DNA of 21,216 nt from Pullilachnospira_A gallistercoris (GCA_018712125.1 DVHM01000110.1:1-21216), one strand, 5' to 3'; positions 1-6,983 are shown, counted from the stretch's first letter. The notes: generated by a model not told the origin, from the letters alone. Made by a program: numbers and translations.

Positions 1-824
1 TCGATCTCCATCCGGGCGTGACGCAGCATCATGGGGATCATCTCCTCCAGGAAGGGTTTCGGAAGGTGTTCTCCGGTCTCGAAATAGGAAAGAATCTGAC
101 GGAAAATCCAGGGATTGCCCTGGGCCGCCCGGCCGATCATGAAACCATCGCAGCCGGTCTGCGCCGCCATGGCCTCCACATCTTCCGGGCATGTCAGATC
201 CCCGTTTCCGATGACGGGAATCTTTACCGCACCCTTTACCCTGGCAATGATGTCCCAGTCTGCCTTTCCCGCGTAATACTGCTCCCTCGTCCTGCCGTGA
301 ACGGCGACAGCGGACGCGCCTCCGGCCTCCGCGGCTTTCGCCACCTCCACCGCGTTGACATGCTGTTCGTCAAATCCCTTGCGGATCTTTACCGTTACCG
401 GCTTTCGGATGGCCCGCACCGTCTTGTCCACGATCTCCTCCACCAGCTTCGGCTGTTTCATCAGAGCGGAACCGTCCCCGTTTTTTACCACCTTCGGCAC
501 CGGGCAGCCCATGTTGATATCCAGAATGGCAAACGGTCTGTCCTCAATCCGTTTTGCCATCTGACTGATGCAGTCCGGATCGGAGCCGAAGAGCTGAAGG
601 GAGACCGCGCCCTCCCGGTCGTCGATTCTCAGGAGTTCCTCGGTGTTGCGGTTGTTGTGATAGATGGCCTTGGCGCTTACCATCTCCGTACAGATAAGCC
701 CCGCTCCCTGCTCATGGCAGAGCACGCGAAATGGCAGGTCTGTCACGCCTGCCATCGGTGCGAGAATCAAATTGTTTTCCAGCAGTACTTCCCCTATCCT
801 CAGGGGATGAATAACCTTTTCCAT
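1..824 (-). CDS. dusB: tRNA-dihydrouridine synthase, DusB type (3' end beyond window)
   Basis: FMN-dependent enzyme that reduces uridine to dihydrouridine in the tRNA D-loop. The visible 274 residues begin MEKVIHPLRIGEVLLENN and carry the FMN-barrel opening LAPMAGVTDLPFR, the segment NMGCPVPKV with the family's catalytic Cys, the KIRKG strand, AVHGRTREQ and the phosphate-binding IGNGDL and GFMIGRAA motifs near the C-terminal side of the barrel. The reading frame is still open at base 1, so the C-terminal helical domain (roughly 50 residues by family length) is missing. The start at 824 has a TAGGAAG ribosome site just upstream, which overlaps the coaX stop; the gap to coaX is 6 bases. It is the last visible gene of the argF-birA-coaX operon. 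The Dus family is certain; the DusB subclass is the usual one in Firmicutes. Confidence 0.93.
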   Translation of the reverse strand, partial: MEKVIHPLRIGEVLLENNLILAPMAGVTDLPFRVLCHEQGAGLICTEMVSAKAIYHNNRNTEELLRIDDREGAVSLQLFGSDPDCISQMAKRIEDRPFAILDINMGCPVPKVVKNGDGSALMKQPKLVEEIVDKTVRAIRKPVTVKIRKGFDEQHVNAVEVAKAAEAGGASAVAVHGRTREQYYAGKADWDIIARVKGAVKIPVIGNGDLTCPEDVEAMAAQTGCDGFMIGRAAQGNPWIFRQILSYFETGEHLPKPFLEEMIPMMLRHARMEI

Positions 825-830
825 CACTTC

Positions 831-1607
831 CTACGACCGTTTCTGTTTATTGTAGATAAACCGCATCCCCTGGAGCGTCAGGTTCGGGTCATAGACGTCA
901 ATGCAGTCCGTTTCCTTGGCGATGATGCTGCCCAGGCCGCCGGTGGCAACCACCTTCACATCGCCGTATCCCGACTCCTCAATCATGTGTTTCACGATAT
1001 ACTCGGTCTGACCGATCTGACCGTAAACCAGTCCCGCCTGCATGGAGGAAATGGTCTCCTTTGCCAGAATGTTGGCCGGCTTCATAATCTCAATCTCGGG
1101 AAGCTTCGCCGTATCCTCCCAGAGTGCCTTGGCGGACGTCCGAATTCCCGGAGCCGTGACGCCGGAGATAAAAGCTCCGTCGGCATCGATCAGATCGTAG
1201 GTTGTGGCCGTGCCGAAGTCCAGCACCAGCACAGGTCCGCCGTACAGCTCGAAGGCTCCGGCCGCGTCCACGATCCGGTCCGCTCCGATCTGCCGGGGAT
1301 TCTCCGTCACGATCTTGATCCCGGTGCGGATGCCCGGTCCCACAATGACCGGCGTGATATGGAAATATTTGATGACCCCGCTGGTCAGGGAATGCATGAC
1401 ATTCGGCACAACGCTGGCAATAATCACATCCTGGATTTTTCGATCCGGACTGATGCCATTGCATCGAAGGATATCGCCGATAACGACGCCAAATTCATCC
1501 GATGTGCGGTCGATCCCCGTGGTAATACGGAACGTCCCGATCAGATCCTCCCCGTCAAAAACTCCCAGGGTAATATTGGTGTTTCCTACATCAATCGTCA
1601 GTAACAT
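831..1607 (-). CDS. coaX: Type III pantothenate kinase
   Basis: Catalyses the first step of CoA synthesis, ATP-dependent phosphorylation of pantothenate, in the cytoplasm. CoaX enzymes belong to the ASKHA fold, typically need a monovalent cation, and are not inhibited by CoA. Visible motifs, numbered from the 258-residue start, are the N-terminal phosphate loop MLLTIDVGNTN (1-11), PGIRTG (91-96), GADR (108-111, whose Asp is the family's catalytic base), DFGTATTYD (130-138) and ATGGLG (221-226). Length is normal. Two in-frame ATGs exist. The one at 1613 lies only 2 bases from AGGAGG, while 1607 is 7-8 bases away and gives the standard family N-terminus, so I chose 1607. The gene sits between a DUF6145-like gene and dusB, with translational coupling likely on both sides. 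Confidence 0.95.
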   Translation of the reverse strand: MLLTIDVGNTNITLGVFDGEDLIGTFRITTGIDRTSDEFGVVIGDILRCNGISPDRKIQDVIIASVVPNVMHSLTSGVIKYFHITPVIVGPGIRTGIKIVTENPRQIGADRIVDAAGAFELYGGPVLVLDFGTATTYDLIDADGAFISGVTAPGIRTSAKALWEDTAKLPEIEIMKPANILAKETISSMQAGLVYGQIGQTEYIVKHMIEESGYGDVKVVATGGLGSIIAKETDCIDVYDPNLTLQGMRFIYNKQKRS

Positions 1608-1609
1608 GC

Positions 1610-1948
1610 TCATTCCTCCTCGTCATCTTCCCCAAGACAGAATACCCTGTAAAACATCTCCAGGGATTCAAACAGTTCTTCCTGTTCCCGCTGCATCTCT
1701 TTGATCTTCAGCACACTGCCGATCTCATCGTAGAGAAGATCATCCTCCTCGGCGGAGGTACGCATATGAAGATGCCCCTCCTCGTCGAATACCATCTGCA
1801 GGGTTCCGCCCACATCCTCTGTGTAGAGCACACACAGTATTTTCAGTTCATCCTTCACGGTCTGGGGCAGCGCCTCAAAATCTTCGTTGAAATAAAATTT
1901 CTTTGTGTAAGCGCTGGCTCCGCAGAGCACCACCTCGTCGCTAAACAT
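1610..1948 (-). CDS. Small acidic DUF6145-like protein
   Basis: A 112-residue soluble protein with no signal peptide or membrane segment. It begins MFSDEVVLCGASAYTKKF, has a central stretch LKILCVLYTEDVGGTLQMVF followed by EEGHLHMRT, and ends in a Glu-rich helix and an acidic tail, GEDDEEE. I associate this pattern with the uncharacterised DUF6145 family of Lachnospiraceae, from memory and not from a search. A GAGGAGGAAG ribosome site lies just before the ATG. The stop codon TGA overlaps the upstream of the two possible coaX ATGs, so the two genes are translationally coupled. It lies in an operon with birA and coaX, but nothing in the sequence assigns a function. Confidence 0.85.
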   Translation of the reverse strand: MFSDEVVLCGASAYTKKFYFNEDFEALPQTVKDELKILCVLYTEDVGGTLQMVFDEEGHLHMRTSAEEDDLLYDEIGSVLKIKEMQREQEELFESLEMFYRVFCLGEDDEEE

Positions 1949-1965
1949 CTCTTCCTCCTCAGTCC

Positions 1966-2721
1966 TCAGACATAGCCGTACAGTCCGCGCACGGAGACCT
2001 CCCCGGAGTCCACCGGCCGCAGGCCCTCCTTCGTCTCCACCAGAAGCTCGCCCCCGGGTCCGATGCCCCTGGCAATCCCTTCCCAGGGCCCCGCCGGATC
2101 CAGCACCCGCACTTCCCGATCCCGGTTTACCAGCCAGCGTTCATACTCCTCCCGGACAAATTCCAGACTCTGTTCCCGCACGAAGGTCTCATAGCAGGGG
2201 ACAAACTCCTCCCAGATCCGCCGCCGCAGCGCGCCGCAGTCGCCGCTTTTTCCCTCCGGCAGTTCCAGGTCGATGGACGTGGCTTTATCCGCCAGTTCCT
2301 CCGGGAATACCCGGTTGTGAACATTGACCCCTATCCCGACAATCACATAGCGGGCCCGCCCATCCTTTGCAGACATTTCCGTTAAAATACCACAGATCTT
2401 CTTATTTTTCAAGACGACATCGTTCGGCCACTTGATCTGCCCTTCCAGCCCATAGAGCCCGCTGATTGCCCTGCGCACCGCCACAGCCGCCAGAAGCGTC
2501 AGCCCCGGCAGATGTTCCGGCGGAATATCCGGATAGAGGATCATCGATGTCGCCACCGCTTCATCCTGGGGCGTCTCCCAGTCATGACCCCGGCGTCCTC
2601 TGCCCGCCGTCTGGCGCCCGGCGGAGATGACCGTCCCCTCCGGGCAATGGGTTTGGGCCTGCTTTTTTGCCTCGTTGTTGGTGGAATCCAGCGTTCGGTA
2701 ATAGCGCTCCCTTACCTCCAT
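1966..2721 (-). CDS. birA: Biotin--[acetyl-CoA-carboxylase] ligase, group I (no DNA-binding domain)
   Basis: Makes biotinyl-AMP from biotin and ATP and attaches biotin to the acceptor lysine of biotin carboxyl carrier proteins. In the 251 residues the catalytic core begins at once (RTLDSTNNEAK, 9-19). It shows the biotinyl-AMP loop GRGRRGHDW (40-48), KWPNDV (97-102), KICGILTE (108-115) and GIGVNVH (129-135), and ends in a small SH3-like C-terminal domain. The N-terminal winged-helix operator-binding domain of E. coli or B. subtilis BirA is absent, so this form should not act as a biotin repressor. The start at 2721 has GGAGG 8 bases upstream. The stop lies 17 bases before the DUF6145-like gene, and argF ends 15 bases upstream. 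It is part of the argF operon. Confidence 0.95.
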   Translation of the reverse strand: MEVRERYYRTLDSTNNEAKKQAQTHCPEGTVISAGRQTAGRGRRGHDWETPQDEAVATSMILYPDIPPEHLPGLTLLAAVAVRRAISGLYGLEGQIKWPNDVVLKNKKICGILTEMSAKDGRARYVIVGIGVNVHNRVFPEELADKATSIDLELPEGKSGDCGALRRRIWEEFVPCYETFVREQSLEFVREEYERWLVNRDREVRVLDPAGPWEGIARGIGPGGELLVETKEGLRPVDSGEVSVRGLYGYV

Positions 2722-2736
2722 ACCACAAGCCTCCGC

Positions 2737-3726
2737 CTATTTCAGCAGCGTCGCGTAGAGCACTGCCTTGATGGAGTGCATGCGATTTTCCGCCTCGTCG
2801 AATACCACGGACCTGGGGCCCTCAAAAACCTCGTCGGTAACCTCCATCTCCGAGAGGCCGAACTTCTCGTGAATCTGTCTTCCGATGCCGGTGTTGAGAT
2901 CGTGGAAGGCAGGCAGGCAGTGCATGAAAATCGCGGAGTCCTTCGCGTAGGAAAATGCCTTCGCGTTTACCTGGTAGGGCAGAAGATCATGGATCCGTTT
3001 CTCCCAGACCTCGTCAGGCTCGCCCATGGACACCCAGACATCCGTGTAGATCACATCCGCGTCCTTACAGCCTTCCGCCACATCCTCTGTCAGCGTGATG
3101 CTGCCGCCGGTCTCCTCTGCCACCTTGCGGCAGTAATCCACCAGCTCCTGATTCGGAAAATATTCCCTGTTAGTGCAGGCCACAAAATCCATACCCAGCT
3201 TCGCGCAGGTAACCATCAGAGAATTTCCCATATTGTATCTGGCGTCTCCCATATACACGAAGCGTATGCCCTCCAGACGTCCGAATTTTTCCCGGACGGT
3301 AAGCATGTCCGCGATCATCTGTGTGGGGTGAAACTCATTGGTCAGTCCGTTCCAGACCGGAACACCGGCGTACTTTGCCAGCTCCTCCACGATCTCCTGA
3401 CCGTAGCCCCGGTACTCGATGCCATCGTACATCCGGCCCAGCACTCTGGCGGTGTCGCGGATACTCTCCTTCTTGCCGATCTGGGAGCCGGAGGGATCCA
3501 GATAGGTTACATGCATACCGAGATCATAGGCCGCCACCTCGAAAGAACAGCGGGTTCTCGTGCTGGTCTTCTCAAAAATCAGAGCGATGTTCTTCCCCTT
3601 GAGCACTTCATGGGGAATCCCCTCCTTCTTCTCCTTCTTGAGCCGCACGGAGAGCTCAATCAGATACCGGATCTCCTCCGGGCTGTAGTCCTTCAGTTTC
3701 AAAAAGCTTCTTCCTGCCAAATTCAT
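2737..3726 (-). CDS. argF: Ornithine carbamoyltransferase
   Basis: Condenses carbamoyl phosphate with ornithine to give citrulline and phosphate; a cytoplasmic trimer in the family. The 329 residues show the carbamoyl-phosphate loop STRTR (55-59), HPTQ (133-136), the ornithine-side motif DVWVSMGE (229-236) and HCLP (269-272) with the active-site Cys. The long-form pattern, including SGSQIGKKESI and YRGYGQEIVE, resembles E. coli ArgI/ArgF and catabolic ArcB more than short anabolic enzymes, so direction cannot be settled by sequence alone. No arcA or arcC is adjacent; the neighbours are birA and coaX. The ATG has AGGAG 8 bases upstream. It is the first gene of the operon, preceded by a promoter with consensus TTGACA and an 88-base leader that can fold. 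Confidence 0.95.
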   Translation of the reverse strand: MNLAGRSFLKLKDYSPEEIRYLIELSVRLKKEKKEGIPHEVLKGKNIALIFEKTSTRTRCSFEVAAYDLGMHVTYLDPSGSQIGKKESIRDTARVLGRMYDGIEYRGYGQEIVEELAKYAGVPVWNGLTNEFHPTQMIADMLTVREKFGRLEGIRFVYMGDARYNMGNSLMVTCAKLGMDFVACTNREYFPNQELVDYCRKVAEETGGSITLTEDVAEGCKDADVIYTDVWVSMGEPDEVWEKRIHDLLPYQVNAKAFSYAKDSAIFMHCLPAFHDLNTGIGRQIHEKFGLSEMEVTDEVFEGPRSVVFDEAENRMHSIKAVLYATLLK

Positions 3727-3759
3727 CTTCTTTTCTCCTGTATCTCTGTTGTTGTCGAT

Positions 3760-3815
3760 CGTCAGAGGATTGCGCCGCTACCCGTTTTCACACCGGCCCC
3801 CTAAACACTCTGACG
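3760..3815 (-). promoter_or_regulatory. Candidate structured 5' leader of argF
   Basis: An 8-base perfect inverted repeat, CGTCAGAG (3808-3815) and CTCTGACG (3760-3767), encloses 40 bases that contain further GC-rich complementary segments such as GCCG/CGGC. The first arm begins at the predicted transcription start, so the transcript would open with a closed stem ending about 25 bases before the ribosome site. No known riboswitch class or ARG box was recognised, and there is no terminator-like U-run after it. Confidence 0.35.
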
Positions 3816-3821
3816 CCTAAA

Positions 3822-3850
3822 AGATTACTCCTGCCGAGCCCAAATGTCAA
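3822..3850 (-). promoter_or_regulatory. Candidate sigma-A promoter of the argF-birA-coaX-dus operon
   Basis: On the minus strand a perfect -35 TTGACA (3845-3850) is followed after 17 bases by TAATCT (3822-3827), a weak -10 matching the consensus at three positions. Predicted transcription start is near 3815, about 88 bases before the argF ATG. The TTGACA begins directly after the hairpin at 3851-3878. The strong -35 with correct spacing supports it; the poor -10 lowers confidence. Confidence 0.5.
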
Positions 3851-3878
3851 ACGGGACTCTGCACACGCAAAGTCCCGT
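3851..3878 (-). terminator. Hairpin after the SPFH gene, possible terminator
   Basis: Arms ACGGGACT and AGTCCCGT (8 pairs) surround a one-base mismatch, three more pairs (TGC/GCA) and a 4-base loop. It lies about 100 bases after the SPFH stop. The minus-strand tail is only TTTGACATTTG, a poor U-run, and its Ts form the argF -35. The plus-strand side is also T-rich, but no plus-strand gene ends here. Confidence 0.5.
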
Positions 3879-3977
3879 CTGTTCCATTTCGTCTTTCCTC
3901 TGTCCGATTTCATCCGCATGCCGGCTCTGCCTGCGTGCCGGGTCCCTTGCCCCGCCGCGCCGCCAAACGTCTTGGTC

Positions 3978-4904
3978 CTACTCGTCTGTTCCCACCTCGG
4001 TCAGAGATTTTACCATCCCCGCGAGACTCTGGATTTCCGACGGGATAATGATCTTGGTAGCCTTTCCGTCCGCGGCTTTCGCGAACGCCTCCAGACTCTT
4101 CAGCTGGATAACCGCGTCGTCCGCGGCAGCTTCCTTCAGGAAGCGCAGACCGTCCGCGTTCGCCTGCTGCACCTTCAGAATTGCCTCCGCCTGACCTTCC
4201 GCCTCCTTGATGGTGGCTTCCTTCTGGGCCTCCGCCCGCAGGATCGCGGCCTGTTTCTCTGCCTCCGCGTCCAGAATCGCGGACTCCTTCTTTCCTTCCG
4301 CCACCAGAATCGTGGACTTCTTCTCGCCCTCGGCGATCAGGATCGCCTCTCTCCGTTCACGCTCCGCCTTCATCTGCTTCTCCATGGCGTCACGGATCGC
4401 TGCCGGTGGCACAATATTCTTCAGCTCCACACGGTTGACCTTGATACCCCAGGGATCCGTAGCCACATCCAGCGCCGCCCTCATCTGCGTGTTGATGGTC
4501 TCACGGGAAGTCAGGGTCTCATCCAGCTCCAGATCGCCGATGATATTTCGCAGCGTGGTGGCCGTCAGATTCTCGATAGCCATGATCGGATTCTCCACGC
4601 CGTAGCAGTACAGCTTGGGATCCGTGATCTGATAATAGACAACCGTGTCGATCTGCATCGTCACGTTATCCTTGGTAATAACCGGCTGGGGCGGGAAATC
4701 TACCACCTGTTCCTTCAGGTTGACATTTCTGGCCACCCGATCCAGAAACGGAATCTTGAAGTGCAGCCCCACGGGCCATGTGGTCAGATACGCGCCAAGA
4801 CGTTCCACGACCATGGCATGGGCCTGGGGAACGATCTTGATACTGGAGACCACAATCAAAAGAACGATTACCAGCACGATGATCAATACAATAATTCGTA
4901 CCAT
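3978..4904 (-). CDS. SPFH/band 7 membrane protein, stomatin/QmcA type
   Basis: Membrane-anchored scaffold of the stomatin-prohibitin-flotillin-HflK/C superfamily. Such proteins form large oligomers at membrane microdomains and often modulate membrane proteases. The start I chose (308 residues, MVRIIVLIIVLVIVLL) has GGAGGAGAG about 5 bases upstream; an in-frame extension to 4946 lacks such a site. One membrane segment spans about 3-20, then KIVPQAHAMVVERLGAYL opens the SPFH domain (about 20-190). An Ala/Glu/Lys-rich coiled coil of repeated AEGEKK/AEAEKQ units follows (about 195-260), then a short C-terminal tail. No NfeD-like partner gene, the usual companion of this subgroup, is adjacent. It appears to be transcribed alone, between the SleB-gene terminator and the hairpin at 3851-3878. 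Confidence 0.93.
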   Translation of the reverse strand: MVRIIVLIIVLVIVLLIVVSSIKIVPQAHAMVVERLGAYLTTWPVGLHFKIPFLDRVARNVNLKEQVVDFPPQPVITKDNVTMQIDTVVYYQITDPKLYCYGVENPIMAIENLTATTLRNIIGDLELDETLTSRETINTQMRAALDVATDPWGIKVNRVELKNIVPPAAIRDAMEKQMKAERERREAILIAEGEKKSTILVAEGKKESAILDAEAEKQAAILRAEAQKEATIKEAEGQAEAILKVQQANADGLRFLKEAAADDAVIQLKSLEAFAKAADGKATKIIIPSEIQSLAGMVKSLTEVGTDE

Positions 4905-5019
4905 AAAAACTCTCCTCCCTCTCCTCGGCTTCAGAGAAACCGGCAAATAGATAAAATGATATTTCTGTTTTCATCTTACTATATTCCCCTGTAAAACACA
5001 ACGAAAAGAATCTTAAAGA

Positions 5020-5066
5020 AATCTTAAAGGCCGCACTCCCGGGTTCTTCCCGAAAATACAGCCTTT
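5020..5066 (-). terminator. Rho-independent terminator of the SleB-type hydrolase gene
   Basis: On the minus strand, arms AAAGGCTGTATTTTCGGG (5049-5066) and CCCGGGAGTGCGGCCTTT (5026-5043) pair over all 18 positions if G-U pairs are allowed (five of them), with the 5-base loop AAGAA. A U-rich tail, AAGATTTCTTTAAGATTC, follows. The G-U pairs would be C-A mismatches in the opposite transcript, so the fold is specific to the minus strand, matching the gene that ends at 5110. Confidence 0.85.
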
Positions 5067-5109
5067 CTCGTATTCGGATGCCGCTCTTGCCGGCACACTT
5101 CTTCTCTTG

Positions 5110-6285
5110 TCAATAGAATACGTGGTTTCCGATAACCACGCCGGAGCGGGATCCCGCTCTGCGGAAGAACTTGGCGCCTCCGGTGTTGTCCACACCGCTC
5201 AGGGCCTCCTGAGCCGCCTGAATACAGGAACTGCTGGGGCCACTGGCCGCCACCTGCGCCAGCTTGCCGCTGGCTGCCGGAGTAAACTGTCCGCTCTGAT
5301 AAATCACTCCCTGTACGGTACCGGGATATCTTCCGCTGCGCATGCGGTTGACCACGACAGCTCCCACCGCAAGTTTCCCCTCGTAGGGCTCGGATCCTGC
5401 CTCACACTGAATCAGTGCCGCCAGAAGGGTCACGTCATCATAGCTGGCCGCCACAGCCGCATTCTGCTGCCGGCTCGCGCTCTTCTGCGCCGCTGCCGCC
5501 TTGGCTGCCTGTTCACGGGCCGCCTGTTCCTGCGCGGCTTTCTGAGCGGCAATCTGAGCCTGCTCCTCCTCGATAGTAATGGCGGTGCCATAATTCACAG
5601 CCACCTCCACATACTGGGCACTGACATATCCGGTGGTGTCGCCGCTCTTGACGGCAACCCAACCATCCGCCGGCGTCGCCGCGGTATCCACCGTGAGCTG
5701 CTGTCCCTGCGCCGCTGCGGTCAGAACCTCCGCCTGCTCACTGGGCTCCCGGCGAATCCGAAGTCCTCCCGTCTGCACGGTGGCCTTTGTCTCACAGACT
5801 GCCGATGCCAGCTGGCTGGCTTCCTGGCCGGTCACACAGAACTCGTCCTTCACATATCCGGTCACATTGCCGGAAGTAATCTGTGTCCAGCCGTTTTCGT
5901 GACCCACAATCTGTGCCACATCGCCCCGGTACATCTTACCCACGATGTTACACTGATCGCCGGCCCCGTCCCTCACATACAGAAACTCGGAAACATTCGC
6001 CATCAGACGCATGTTCCACGGATCCGCCTGCCAGGCCTGCGCCTCCGCAACGGCCTCCTGGGTCGCCGCCACGAGAATCACATCCGCGTCCTCGATGGAA
6101 ACGCCGCTTAAAGCGTCCCCTTCCATGGTATTGAGCATGCCGATGATACCGGCCGTTCTGCTCCCAGACAGATCCAGTTTCTGATTTAAGGGCTGCGCTT
6201 CGGCCACGGCAACGGATCCGACTGCTGCCAACAGCAGAAGTACCGCCATGCTCTGGGCTCCGCGCTTCTTTAAATCAACTGTCAT
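5110..6285 (-). CDS. Secreted cell-wall hydrolase: two SH3b domains plus SleB/hydrolase_2 domain
   Basis: Probable peptidoglycan hydrolase of the SleB/CwlJ catalytic family. Of 391 residues, a basic start plus hydrophobic core (about 5-28) forms a signal peptide with likely cleavage near AVAEA-Q. A first SH3b domain lies at about 92-150 (FLYVRDGAGD to GYVKDEF) and a second at about 165-228 (LRIRREPSEQ to GYVSAQYV). An Ala/Gln/Glu-rich coiled coil spans 238-275, and the hydrolase_2 domain 285-391 contains IQCEAGSEPYEG (Glu295 aligned with the family's catalytic Glu), AVGAVVVNR, and the ending FRRAGSRSGVVIGNHVFY. SH3b domains usually bind cell wall. The ATG has GGAGGAAG 6 bases upstream. The gene stands alone, with a consensus promoter, folded leader and strong terminator. 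It may serve vegetative wall turnover or spore cortex lysis; the SH3b pair favours a general wall role. Confidence 0.92.
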   Translation of the reverse strand: MTVDLKKRGAQSMAVLLLLAAVGSVAVAEAQPLNQKLDLSGSRTAGIIGMLNTMEGDALSGVSIEDADVILVAATQEAVAEAQAWQADPWNMRLMANVSEFLYVRDGAGDQCNIVGKMYRGDVAQIVGHENGWTQITSGNVTGYVKDEFCVTGQEASQLASAVCETKATVQTGGLRIRREPSEQAEVLTAAAQGQQLTVDTAATPADGWVAVKSGDTTGYVSAQYVEVAVNYGTAITIEEEQAQIAAQKAAQEQAAREQAAKAAAAQKSASRQQNAAVAASYDDVTLLAALIQCEAGSEPYEGKLAVGAVVVNRMRSGRYPGTVQGVIYQSGQFTPAASGKLAQVAASGPSSSCIQAAQEALSGVDNTGGAKFFRRAGSRSGVVIGNHVFY

Positions 6286-6304
6286 AAAAAACTTCCTCCA
6301 TATC

Positions 6305-6342
6305 CATATAATGCCTATACCTTAGGGTATTACAATTATATG
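6305..6342 (-). promoter_or_regulatory. Leader hairpin next to the ribosome site of the SleB-type gene
   Basis: Perfect outer arms CATATAAT (6335-6342) and ATTATATG (6305-6312) enclose a 4x4 internal loop and an inner 5-pair stem, ATACC/GGTAT, with a 4-base loop. It ends a few bases before the GGAGGAAG ribosome site, where a stable stem could affect initiation or protect the message. The A/T-rich outer stem would be only moderately stable. Confidence 0.4.
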
Positions 6343-6358
6343 TAAATTATGCAGATTT

Positions 6359-6376
6359 TGTTACAAATGTTACAAA
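6359..6376. repeat. Tandem 9-base repeat just downstream of the promoter, possible operator
   Basis: Plus strand TGTTACAAA occurs twice head to tail (6359-6367, 6368-6376). The block is also flanked by an inverted repeat ATTTTGT/ACAAAAT (6355-6361, 6372-6378). It falls at about +8 to +25 of the hydrolase transcript. TGTTAC resembles the TGTWAH half-site of WalR, a regulator of wall hydrolases, but the half-sites are 3 bases apart rather than 5. Confidence 0.4.
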
Positions 6377-6390
6377 ATTATTACGACGGC

Positions 6391-6419
6391 ATTATAACAG
6401 TGCACTGCCTGTTTGTCAA
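6391..6419 (-). promoter_or_regulatory. Perfect-consensus sigma-A promoter of the SleB-type hydrolase gene
   Basis: Minus strand TTGACA (6414-6419), a 17-base spacer and TATAAT (6391-6396). Predicted start is near 6384, giving a 5' leader of about 99 bases. A match at all twelve positions with ideal spacing suggests a high basal rate, which makes the downstream repeat and hairpin plausible control points. Confidence 0.9.
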
Positions 6420-6452
6420 GAGCCCTCCGGGAAATCCCCCGCCAGGGCTCTT
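6418..6452 (-). terminator. Hairpin after the small membrane-protein gene, probable terminator
   Basis: Arms AAGAGCCCT and AGGGCTCTT (9 perfect pairs, 6444-6452 and 6418-6426) with an inner CGGG/CCCG stem, about 40 bases after the stop at 6491. The minus-strand tail is very short: its TT is the beginning of the next promoter's TTGACA. The plus-strand tail (TTTCGCTTCTC) is more T-rich, but no plus-strand gene lies upstream. Confidence 0.6.
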
Positions 6453-6490
6453 TCGCTTCTCTCTATGAAATTGAAAAATCACAGGTCTCC

Positions 6491-6904
6491 TCAGGAAAAA
6501 AGTTCCCCAAGTACGCTGTTTAAAACCTCCTCTTTCTTCTCTGTGGACATGGCGGCGTAAGCGCCACCGGCAGCTTGTCCGCCATACGAGGCACGCTTTT
6601 TCCTTCTGGGCAGGATCTCCACATCCGGGATTTCATCATCCAGCTCCACGATTCCGCTGCCGTCTGCAGCGTCACTGCCGGAAAAATGTTCTCCTCCCCC
6701 GATTTCTTCCTGCGCCCTTTGCTCTCCCTGCGCCTGTGTGTCCTCATCCATGACACACCGAAGGTAGGATTGTATGTTACTCACCACACGGTTAAAATTC
6801 CGATAAAACCGCGCGAATTTTATCATCTGTATCATACACAGCAGGAAAACCGCTGCGTTTATCGTCAGTAGGACTGCGTATGCTGTCAACACTTGCTGTT
6901 CCAT
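6491..6904 (-). CDS. Small single-pass membrane protein of unknown function
   Basis: I do not recognise this family. The 137 residues begin MEQQVLTAYAVLLTINAAVF, with one hydrophobic segment at about 8-27. A basic stretch (KFARFYRNFNRV) follows, then an acidic, Gln/Gly-rich linker, a basic patch PRRKKR and an amphipathic end STEKKEEVLNSVLGELFS. The basic residues right after the membrane segment suggest the C-terminal part is cytoplasmic. The ATG at 6904 has AGGAGG 5 bases upstream; earlier in-frame ATGs have no site. It is monocistronic, divergent from murG, with a TATAAT -10 at 6955-6960 and a hairpin after the stop. Confidence 0.75.
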   Translation of the reverse strand: MEQQVLTAYAVLLTINAAVFLLCMIQMIKFARFYRNFNRVVSNIQSYLRCVMDEDTQAQGEQRAQEEIGGGEHFSGSDAADGSGIVELDDEIPDVEILPRRKKRASYGGQAAGGAYAAMSTEKKEEVLNSVLGELFS

Positions 6905-6954
6905 AGCCACCTCCTGACTCATATGCGGCAAAAGCCATTGATATTTACCTGACT

Positions 6955-6983
6955 ATTATAGATGGAATTAACTTTTTCGGAAA
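6955..6983 (-). promoter_or_regulatory. Candidate promoter of the small membrane-protein gene
   Basis: Minus strand TATAAT (6955-6960) is a perfect -10. At 17 bases upstream the -35 position reads TTTCCG (6978-6983), a poor match. Predicted start is near 6948, about 44 bases before the ATG at 6904. Confidence 0.45.

Noticed and set aside
18..1604. A 528-codon open frame on the plus strand
   Set aside because: It lies opposite dusB and coaX, which have full family motifs and ribosome sites. The translation is rich in His, Arg, Leu and Pro with no recognisable domain; it is a mirror frame of GC-rich coding DNA.
2512..3804. A 430-codon plus-strand open frame across birA and argF
   Set aside because: It is antisense to two certain enzymes, lacks a ribosome site and has no domain.
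3825..3887. A 20-codon minus-strand frame (MEQTGLCVCRVPFDIWARQE) with a good ribosome site upstream of argF, a possible leader peptide
   Set aside because: It lies upstream of the predicted transcription start at 3815 and has no run of Arg codons, so attenuation by arginine is not supported.
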